DNA from: Oxytricha trifallax
Lineage: Eukaryota; Ciliophora; Spirotrichea; Sporadotrichida; Oxytrichidae
Length of the DNA stretch: 64,000 nt
Assembly (NCBI GenBank): GCA_000711775.1
Contig: ARYC01017436.1
Coordinates: forward strand, 62,001-126,000
Reading direction: 5' to 3'
Positions 50,319 to 61,000 of the stretch are shown one piece after another. A program made the translations under genes and the position numbers. Positions within the stretch are counted from its first letter, which is position 1, and every line of letters begins with the position of its first letter. The notes beneath the pieces are model-generated. The model had not been told where the DNA came from and ran no database searches. It saw only the letters and a list, made by a program, of their open reading frames with translations.

Positions 50319-50880
50319 TCATTGAGGTTTATTATATTAAAATAAGTTTAAAATTTTCCTAAGTTTTTAAATGTCTAAGGAAGCTGTTCTTATAAAACTA
50401 AGCATTTACAAATTTGAGGTATTTCCTTGGTTATTGATATCAGCATCAGGTGTCTTATCAAATGCCTTTTTATAAGCTAATTCACATCCGCAAGTACTGC
50501 AAGAGTGCTCTGCATTTTTGAATTCATCCAAGTAAAATGGGATCACACAGCACCCCAAAAACCCTCCTACCATTGCGATACCTGTGCATGCTGCGTATGT
50601 GTACTTAGTGTGATCTGTATCTACTAATGTTTTACCTGTCTGCCCACACTTACCAAAATATAATAGGCCTTATAATTTAAAGATAAAAAAGAGTAAGAGC
50701 AATTAAAAATTTACACATATTTTAATAGACTGTTGGCAGTGGAGTTAAATTGGCTTTGTAGATTTAGTCTTTATCATTTAAAAACTGTAATGATCATATC
50801 TTTAAGATGACATTTGTATTTTGTAATTCTTTAAATTTTATATACTTATATTATTATCATTTACTTTATATGATATGACT
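50319..50880 (-). CDS. LITAF-like zinc-ribbon membrane-associated protein
   Basis: The minus strand reads NLTPLPTVYQNMC-GQTGKTLVDTDHTKYTYAAC, then the hydrophobic TGIAMVGGFLGCCVIPFYL and HSCSTCGCELAYKKAF. This matches the LITAF/SIMPLE domain: a zinc ribbon split by a membrane-inserting helix with GCC.IPF, followed by H.C..C. Such proteins act at endosomal membranes. A 67-bp IES with pointer ACAC (50646-50712) joins the N-terminal part. The first zinc knuckle shows one Cys near NMCGQ instead of the usual CxxC, so either this junction is slightly wrong or the site is altered. The start codon is not certain; the stop is at complement 50319-50321. Confidence 0.75.
50646..50712 (-). other. Probable IES, 67 bp, pointer ACAC
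   Basis: Repeats at 50646-50649 and 50713-50716. Excision gives VYQNMCGQTGKT in frame. The short pointer and the missing second Cys keep confidence moderate. Confidence 0.5.
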
Positions 50881-52046
50881 TACCCTATGTTCAATGTCTT
50901 TATTATATCCTAAAATCTATATAAAATAATTATATTTATATTTAGATAATTAAAATAGATATTTTTTCTTGAAATTTAAAAAAGAAGATTCTCATATATT
51001 TAAATTAACTTTTATCACTCAGTTTAATTTAAGATAAATAAGTGTAATTCTAAACTTATAGTTGGAAAAATAAAAATTACTATCTAAAAAATAGATTCAT
51101 CTTAAAATGAAATATTTTTCAATAACTGTCTCATTTAGATAAAAATTATGGCCCTTATACATATCAAATAATTTATATAATTTCAGTAATATTTTACTTT
51201 ATTAACTGAAGTTTTATTGTAGTTATGAAATAATGATTAAATGGGAAACGAGGATCATAAGAGTTACAAAATACTCAAGATAAGGTATAAATTGAGTGAA
51301 CGTAAGCATAAAAATTCGTGATATACCACAAAAATAACAAGTGTTAAAATAACTCTAATGCAAGCTATCCCTCAAGTTTTATTGAATATAAAATTAAATA
51401 TTGGCAGTTAATTTATTCTTATCCAAGAAGATATGAAGTTTATTTTATATTTTCTCAAAATTTGCTAATTTTTGTTAATGGCAGTTTATTATATCATTTT
51501 GTTATAGCACTACAAATTAAAGTCATGTTTTCTCATTGATAAAATGATATAAAGTAGTCCTTAAAAATAGGTATCATATAAATTTTTTATTTTTAAGACT
51601 CTTAAATTTGACATACTTTAACTGCCTATATTTATAATGATATTCTAACTATTCTATTTATCGATTATTTTTCGTCATTATTATAATTATTTTGAAGCGA
51701 ATAAATAAGACAGGTTTTACAATTAGATTATGATTTTTTTATTTTTTAGTAAATCTTATTCTTATATGAAATTAATTCTATTTAATTAAGATTCTATAAT
51801 TCAATTAAAATTAAAAGTTATTTCAAACAATTTCTATTCATGCCTTAATTTTAAATAAGATTTATTAAGAAATAAAATTATAAATTCTGTTAAGTAAACC
51901 ATCATTTTATAAACTTTATATATGATTGATAATTTAAAAATAAAACACCTCTGTGTCCATAATCTCAATTAATTATTCGATTTAATTTTAAAGCAAATTC
52001 TCATATATAATCTATATTAAATATGTAAAAACAGACATAAGGAAGC
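50881..52046. other. AT-rich spacer, about 1.2 kb
   Basis: No gene, RNA or repeat recognised. Confidence 0.5.
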
Positions 52047-55000
52047 TGCTCTCATAAATTGGCTTCTTCACTTAAGGGCATTGATCGCTTTGGATCTCAA
52101 ATTACGTTAACACTGAACAAAAAGAATAATTTCAATACTTGCTTTGGAGGAGTTTATAATAATAAATGTAATTTTATATAGATAAATATAATTATTTTCA
52201 TAAATAATATATATTACTTTTTATTTTTTTCTCTTTAATATATTTCGTACTATAAATTTATATTCTAATTTTAGATTAATTATTTTATAATTGATTTGAT
52301 TTTTCACTAACATTTTTGGGTTAATAATAGTTAGAATTTTAAATTTTAGAATATAGTTGTTCTGACCGACACCCGACCCCCCCCGTACCCTCCTTCTTGG
52401 TAGTACCCCCCTACCAACCGTTCCCCCTACCTCCTCTTACTCCTAAAATATCCTATTTCATATCAAATTTTTTATCCTTAGGGTCTAAATCGATTTCCTT
52501 CTTGACATCTCGACATCATAAATTTTATGTTTTTATATATAAAATGTCATAATTTTATCAAAATTTTTAAATTCTATATTAATGCCTTATATGATTTTAT
52601 TTTTAAGTTTTGACAAGTTTCACAATATTTTTCAACATTTTTTTTCCTCCTTTGTGAAAAATATCTAAAAAATAATTTTCCATTAAAAATATTAAAATTA
52701 ATTTATAATTAATTTTTTATTGACTACCACACACAAATTTTATTCTAAAATTTTTTCCGCTTAATTCAACTTCATTCGACTTAATTCTTAGAAAAAGTAT
52801 GATTAATTTTTAAAATTTTAAAATTTTGAATATTTTGTATTTGTTAATGGAAAAAATTCAAAATTTTAAAATTTTAAAAATTAATCATACTTTTTCTAAG
52901 AATTAAGTCAAATGAAGTTGAATTAAGCGGAAAAAATTTTAGAATAAAATTTGTGTATGGGAGTAAATAAAAATTAATTATAAATTAAATTTTAATATTT
53001 TTAAAAAAAAATTATTTTTTAAATATTTTTCACAAAGATAGGCAAAAATATGTAGTAAAATATTGTGAAACTTGTCAAAACTTAAAAATCAAATCATATA
53101 AGGAATTAATATAGAATTTAAAAAGTTGATAAAACTATGAAATTTTATATATAAAAACATAAAATTTATGATGTCGAGATGTCAAGAAGGAAATCGATTT
53201 AGACCCTAAGGATAAAAATTTGATATAAAATAGAATATTTTAGGGGGGTACGGGGGTCGGGGGGTACTACCACGAAGGTGGGTGCTACCAAGAAGGATGG
53301 TACGGGGGGGGGTCGGGTGTCGGTCAGAACATATATTTATTTAGTTTTATATTTTAATTTTAAAATATTAATTTTTAGATTTATGCATTTTAAGTGAGTA
53401 CTATCAATTTTGGCATGGATGGGAGCATTAGCATATTTTGCCTATTGCCTCCACAGAGTAAATTAAAATGAGTATCAGATGGCATCTATCAATGGGTACA
53501 AGGGAAATGTGTTTGACTATACTCACAATTTATCATTAAATAGTTAAAATATATATTAGATAAAAGATTAAGCCAATTTTGGTATTATAGCTAAATCCTA
53601 TAGTTTCAAACGTATAATAGTTTAATAGAAATTTAACGGGCCACTTTGATCCAGCTTTTATATTGTAATCAAAACCCCAAAACCCCTTAGTGAAGTTTAT
53701 AAGTGCTTTGATTTGTAGGGTATTGTTGGGGTCTTATTGGGTTTAGTAGAGAAATTAGGCGAATTTTTAAAATGAGAAATAGAAATTACCGAATTTTAGG
53801 GACTATTTATGATGAGTAATATTTAGATTAACTTCTAAAGCTTAGGAACAATACAAATAGTTAGTTAGTAACTTGAGGTAAATTGAACAATACAAATATT
53901 AAAATAAACTTAGTAAAACCAGCAATGAATTATGCAGCTAAAGCAAAGTTCCTGTGCAAGAGTGCCTCAACAGTTAGGTATCATTGCTTGTTAGCTGTTT
54001 AGCATTATAACTCAGGCACTTGAAAGCATCCTGTAAGAAAATAAAAGTTCTCACAGCCCCATATTGAATACCTCTGCGACTCGAAGACTTTAAAGTATTG
54101 GGTACAATTTCCACTCGACTAGCGAGATGTGATTTTTCATCGAAAGTTTCCTGACATTCGTATCTCTCCTTAGACTATAGCCAATATTTATAGAAGAAAT
54201 GGTATTACTTTCAAGTCTGTCAACAGAGTGAAGAGAGTGATTTATTTTACAGTGCCATTTTATAGTAATAATTTAAACTATATGTATGATTAAATGCAGA
54301 GAGCAATTGACCATAACATTAAGTTCATACACGCTGATGAAGCTGTATTCACCTTCAACACCTTTATTAATAAGTCTTGGTATAAGAAGTATGTAATATA
54401 GAAGTCTATGATTAAAAACTGAAGGTAGTCACCCATGCAATTTTAGCTGGTATCAGCGAGGATTCAGGTCTAGAATGTTATGTGATTCATCCTCGCTCTA
54501 TTAAGCGATAGTAGTATATAGAGTTCTTACGTAAGCTAAGAGATAGATAAAACGATTAAGAGATTATCCTGTTTGTTGACAACCTCTCAGTTCATAAGAT
54601 TAAGGAGTAAAAGAAAGCTTATGAAGAGTTAAACATAACTCCTGTATATAACGTTCCCTATAGCCATCAATTTAATGGAATCGAATTCTATTGGAGCTTA
54701 ATCAAGACTCACTACAAGAAACTGCTGCTTTATCACTTTATGCATGACTTGCCTTTAGATAAAGTAGACTTTATTCAGAGTAGCTGCAAGAGAGTGAGCA
54801 TAGATAAGACAACAGTTTGTGCGAGAGAAGGAAGAATGAATCAAAACCCCAAAACCCCTTAAAGAGGTTCATAAGTGCTTTGATTTGTAGGGAATTTGTT
54901 AGGGGTTGGGGTTATTTATTAAATGCGAGATTAAAATTACAAGCTTTTGGGGTCTATTTATGATGAAGAGTATATAGATTTAGTGTTTAAACTGCGTTAT

Positions 55001-58000
55001 GGATGTGATATGATAGTGAATAAGTTAAACCAGTACTCAACTATAAGTCTATTGCACTGCTCTTAAAGCGTAGTCCATCAACTGTTCGCTCTCACTGCTT
55101 GAAAGCTGGTAATTAAAGCAAAAATAGCTGAATTCTTAGCCTAAGAGGAAGTCAAAGTTTCTATAGAATCATATTGACTATCTTATTAATAAAAAACTTT
55201 GAAGTATTGGGCTCACTTCTCTCTCGACTAACAAGCTATAATGTTTCACCGCCAGTTCCCTGAGTTGAAGATCTCTGCATAATCTGTTGCAAACATTTAT
55301 AAACGAAACGGTATCTCTTACAAAGGTGTAAATCACATCAAGAGAGTAATTGATTTCACTCTGCCATTTTACAACAACAACTTAAATTATATTTATAATT
55401 AAATGCAGAGAGCCTAATAGAATAATATTAAGTTTATTCATGCTGACGAGGCTGTTTTTAAATTCAACACTTTCATCGAGAAGTCTTGGTATAAGAGGCA
55501 TAGCAACATAGAAGTATATGACTAGAAAGTCAAGGTATAAACAATGGCAATTCTTTGAGGTATTAGCGAGGATGCTGGTTTAGAAACTTATGATTTTCAT
55601 CCTCGCTATATTAAGACAGACCAGTATATTATGTTCTTAGAGCAGCTGAGAGAGAAGTACCCTGAATAAGAGATTATACTATTCGTTGATAGTCTTTCTG
55701 TTCATAAGACTAAAGAAACAAGGAAGAGTTATTAACAACTTAGAATAACGCCACTGTTCAACGTACCATACAGTCCATAGTTTAATGGAATTGAGTTCTA
55801 CTGGGGAATATTAAGAGGTCATTATAAGAAACTGCTGCTATACCACTTGATGCATGACCTACCTATCGATACAGTAGACTTTATTAAAAGCTCAGCGAAG
55901 ACAGTAGATAATTAGTTGGCATAAAAGTGTGCTAAAGAAGGGAGAGTGAATGTATATAAATAAGTTTTAGAGTTAAGTTAATGAATATTTAAATCAAATT
56001 TAAAACTCTTTCGTGAGAGCTGGCTTTTCTTTCTTTTCTTCTACTTCTTGCTTCCCTCCTCCTAAGTTTCTTCTCTTGCTGCCAGCTCCAGCATCTATGT
56101 TCATTGACTCTAGAGGCTAAATATTTGAAAAAAGTCTCTAGATGACTTCATACTTTGTCTGCGACTTTCGCTCTCTGTGAATCTTGCTCTATTCCTTCAT
56201 CAAGAAGATGCCAGTACCAGATTTTTCTAAAGAGTTAAGCTAAAAATCTTACTTGAAATATAAGGGTTCTTCTGCAGCTCTGATAGCCAGCTCTCACTTA
56301 TCTTGATCCCTTGTTTGTCCTTATCTCTGAAGAGATGCTGTACCTTTTCTTATGAGATTCTTGAATAATTTCTTTCAAGTAATCACCTTTAATTGTGTCA
56401 AAGAAATATTTTTTTTCAGGCAGTTTATTTGACAACTGCTTCTTAGTAGGAAGGTACAGCGAAACCTCTGGGTCGTTCATAGCATCATTATATAAGTTAG
56501 TCACTGAGATTTCTGGATAGTTTGGAATCTCTGCAAACTTTACATCTTAAGTTTTCAATGCTTTCTTCTCTTCGCAGAGTATCGCCCTTAAAAATGAAAG
56601 TGTAGTACCTTCCATCGTTGGCAAGAACAAACCAACTAAATAATAAAGATAAGCAACTATGAGTTCATTACCTTGCTGCACCAGGTAGCGATGCAAATCC
56701 TCCTTGCTTCTAAATCTTTGAATCAATTATTGTGCTCTACACTTTTCATTACATCATTCATTGACTCCATCTTGTTTACAGATCTAAGAAATGATATTAA
56801 AATTTAAGTTTATTGATTTCAACTATATACCTCTGTAAAACTTACTTTAAATATGGGCATCCTATAGGAGGTCAACCTCTAAGAAGGATATGGAGAAAGT
56901 TTTGAGAACTGGTTTCAACTTGAGAGATTGATATCAAATTCTACTATTATAGTTCCATATTTTAAATTTAAATTGGTACGTACTTAATTAGGAGCAACTC
57001 CTAAAATGCTAGTACTTAATTAGGAGCATTAATTAAAGCTAGTACTTAATTAGGAGCACCCTAATTTTAATATCATAAAATCACAAAATACCTCCTAAAG
57101 CAGTACGTACTTAATTAGGTGCACCTCCTAAATCGGTACGTACTATAATCAACTTATTATTGAAAGTAAAAATTGCTACTTCCTCACCCATATGTAGAGC
57201 TGGATCGTCACTTAACATTCATAATTCTTCTCAAATAATCTAAGAACTTCCCTTGAAACTTGTAGGCTTGCAAAGCTCTCATATAAGCTCTCAGTTATAG
57301 AGGCAGTTTTATAATTTTAAATTCAAATTTAAATATGAGCGCTAACATTTTAAGAAAAACAACAGCACTTCCATCAAACTAAATGAGACTTACCTTTGGC
57401 GTCAATAAAAAGTGTGATAGCTGTTAGATGAACTCTCACTAAGAACTTACAGAGCTATCACTTGAGGTCTATGTTATTAAAATAGAAATTAAAAATAGAA
57501 AATAAATGGCAAACAAGTGTGTGGGAGACAGAGAGGAGGAAAAAGGTATTAATGAAATTCCTATAAAAACTGAAGAAGCTGAAGTCTATTATTCTGAGCT
57601 ATGTGAGAGAGATTTTGCTCATAAATCAAGCTGGTACAGACATAAGAAAGAGCATAGAGAAGGCAAGCCCACTGTATACTTAAAGCATGATGAAATAGAT
57701 GGAAAGTATGACTGCTTTGAGTGCCATAAGCAATACTCTCATACAAAAGACTTGAAGAAGTATATATTAAAAGCTCACAAGAAAGATATAGAAGTTGAGA
57801 ATCATGAGAGCTGAAGCTTCTCAACAAAAGAAAAGCGAGGGAATATTCTAAGGTCGTAGTACTTGAATAAGCAAGAGAGTTAGAGTACGTTAGGAAGGCA
57901 CGCAACCAACTGACTTCTGAAATAACAAAAATTATGATCAAGAATCAATACAAGAAAATACCGGTTCTTGCTTAAATTGACCTAGATACTTCTCTTTAAA

Positions 58001-61000
58001 GCTACCTTATAATAGAAGACTCCTTTGATAAGAAAGTTATCAACGATCATCAATACGCATACAAGGTGTATCCCTCAACTATCTCTTAAGTGATGATAAA
58101 TATTAAATAGAGTTTACAAATGAGTATCAAGTACTCACTCAAGCAAAGTTTAAAGAGTGTAGTTACTTAATCAAGCTAGATGCTGTTCTCCTTGCCAACG
58201 ATCATGTTGCTTTCAGACTCCCACTCTATGAAATGACTCTAAGAGATTTCATAACAGATCAAAGGAATCATAAGTAACTTGGATAAATAGCAACTCAGAC
58301 CATACAAGGCATTAAAGAGCTTCACAAGTTAGGGTTTGTTCACAGAGATTTGAAGCCAGAAAATATAATGATAAACTTTTCACCAGTAAGAGTAGCAATA
58401 ATCGATTTCAACAGAGCCTAAAGAGTTGAAGTATCAAGGCTTGGAACTGTAATGGGAACTCAAGGGTACTATCCAGAAAGAGAAGACTGGAGAGATGGTG
58501 ACTTTTAGTGGGATGTATGGGCATTAGCAGCAATAATAATAGAGTGCGATATGCCTCGCAACGATTACTATTCTACAAGGTGCGAGAAAGATGCTAAGCA
58601 AAGAATAAAGTAATTTATAGATAAAAAAAGAGTCTCACAATCAATAAAACAAATGGCAGACTCAATAATAATAAAACCAAACTCAAGATCAGACATATCA
58701 ATAGAGCAGATAGAGTTGTGGTTAAGCAAGATAAACTTTAGACCTCTCCCACATGATCCAAAAGTGCATTTTGAGTGATTAAATTAAATACATTTACTAT
58801 AAATTTCACATTAAAACCTATTAATAACCCCAACCCCTAACAAATTCCCTACAAATCAAAGTATTTATAAACCTCATTAAGGGGTTTTGGGGTTTTGAAT
58901 GTTTATAAATAAGTTTTAGATTTAAACGAATGAATATATTCACATATTAAATATCTATAAAATTGGCTTCTCTTATTTTTCTTCCTCTTATGGCTTGCTT
59001 GGACCCATATTTCTTCTGTTAGTACCTGCTCCTGAATCTATGTTGATTTCATCTGGCTATTAAACATCTTTATAAATTCTTCCGCTCACTTCATGAATAG
59101 TCTATGACTTACTCTCTCTGTGAACCTTCGCATGCTCTTTCATTAGGAATATACCAGTTCCAGGTTTCCCTACAAAGTATGAATCAAAGCTTACTTGATA
59201 GGAGTGGGTGCTTCTTAAGCTCTGCGAGCCAAGTCTTGCTTTTTTAAATCTTCAGGAGAAATAGAGTAGAGTTTCTTGCAAGATTCTTCAATAATCTTTC
59301 TGAGATAATAACTCTTTCTTAAAGTGCCAAGAACACCAAAAAAGAAACTCCATTCTGGAAGTATGCTAGAGAGCTGTTTCTTGGTAGGAAGATAAACTAT
59401 CAACTCTTCATCTTTCATCGCATCATCTTAGAGATTAGTAACTGAAATCTCTGGGTAGTTTTGTATTTCTATCAACTTAATTTCATTGTTTTTGAAGGCT
59501 TTCTTCTCATCACATAGTATAGCTTTTAAGAATGAAATTTTGGTACTTTCCATCGTTGGAAGGAATAATCCAACTATAGTATATGATTACATGCTTACCA
59601 TGTTGAGTGAGGTATCGATAGAGATCCTCCTTGCTTCTTAATCTTGAGATCATTTCTTAAGCTTCAACCCTCTTCATTGCAGAACTTATAGACTCCATCA
59701 TTGTTCCTTCTCTTCTTATTGAATTTCAAATATTTATATATAGAGTTCTGGATCCTACTGCTTAAAATCTTAGTATTAAATATGGACATCTTATAGGAGG
59801 TCAAACTAGAAAGATACGTGGAGAAAGCTGGCAGAAGCTGTAACATACATCAGAAATGGAGCTCCATTTTTATCAATTAAGTTACATTAAATTAGTACTA
59901 AATTTGTTTAAATTTAATTAGTACTGGTACTTGTTCCGTTTAATTTTAATTGGTACCAATTTAATAATATGATACCAAAACTTAATTAGTTTCTAGTTTT
60001 AAACTAATGAGATTTTAATGGAAAAGTTCCAAATTGGTTCAAAACCTAATTGGTACCAGTACCAACCTAAATTTTTTCTAAGTTGGTACCAAAACTAAAA
60101 ATATTAAGAATGAAATTAAATAAATTATAGTTATAAACTTAGTATAAATATGATGTCTAATGACTAAGAATCAACCAATGTTGTTGCAGTCCCAACTCCT
60201 ATACAAATTTACAATAATTAGAGAAGTTAATAGAGTGTAATAATTGAAATTTAAATTAAATTCAAAGATGGCGGCTAACTTGAATCGCAAAGCAGTATCT
60301 CTTAGAAAAGGATAATCATAGCTCAACTTTGGGTTCTCCAAGAAACCAGAAGTAATTTATATTGAAAGGGAGGTTGAGCTTAGAGCTCTAGAGTTTGAAG
60401 AGGAGGTCTTTAAAATTGAAGTTTAAAACAAGAAATAAAGTGCAAAGATGGGAGTTTAACCATTAGTTGAATTGATTGAGGAAGAGAAGGAACAATAGAA
60501 AAAATTAAAACATTTTAATGTCAAGACTGCTAAATTTCTTCTCAACTGATTCGAGCTTGAAGAGGCACATCAAAGAGATACACTATGGGAGAGCTAAGAT
60601 ATATTTCAAGCACGAAAAAATCGATGGCAAGTATAAATGCACAACTTGTATGAAGTCCAATACCCATTCAGCAGAAGTGAAGAAGCATATGCAAAAGCAT
60701 CACTTAAGCGAGTTCTTGATTGAAGATAAAGAAACTTTATAGCTTATACCTGCCGAGAGAAAGTAAAATACAATTTAGTCATAAAGAGAGTAACAGGAGA
60801 GACTCAAGAGATAGAAACTGCATGAATTGATGAATCAACCGGTAGGCAACACTATATTAGCATGCTTCTAAGCCAAAGCTTTGAATATACCTGCATTAAA
60901 TGCAATTTATATTAGCAGTTGTATTGATAACTATTTGCAAATTAGCGTCCCTGCAAAATAAAAACTCATTGTAATTGATGATTATGTATACAGGGTGTAT

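Larger units (their letters stand above)
54842..58897 (+). mobile_element. TBE transposon (inner, nested), 4,056 bp
   Basis: Ends CAAAACCCCAAAACCCC at 54842 and its complement at 58897; terminal inverted repeats of about 78 bases are nearly identical. Target duplication AAT at 54839-54841 and 58898-58900 (ANT). The inner part of its ends (GAATTTGTTAGGGGTTGGGGTTAT) differs from the outer element's, so it is a different TBE subfamily. Same gene order as the outer copy. The well-matched ends suggest that it arrived later. Confidence 0.93.
53930..58933 (+). pseudogene. Outer TBE 42-kDa transposase, split by the nested TBE
   Basis: DDE transposase of the Tc1/mariner-IS630 type. Coding matter lies at about 53930-54841 and 58898-58933. 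Visible: a helix-turn-helix-like part (FHRKFPDIRISPQTI), HADEAVF (first Asp), LFVDNLSVHK (second Asp), NVPYSHQFNGIEFYW (acidic third position). The last 12 codons (NVYKQVLDLNE, TGA 58931-58933) lie beyond the nested element. At least one frameshift near 54395 and another near 54815 spoil this copy. Confidence 0.85.

Noticed and set aside
54842-54858. C4A4 runs as true telomeres or chromosome ends
   Set aside because: All such runs sit at the tips of TBE inverted repeats and are followed by AAT duplications, so they belong to the transposons.
57561-57941. Minus-strand 126-codon frame over the TBE zinc fingers
   Set aside because: It is the complement of the 57-kDa zinc-finger gene, which is conserved in the second TBE copy.
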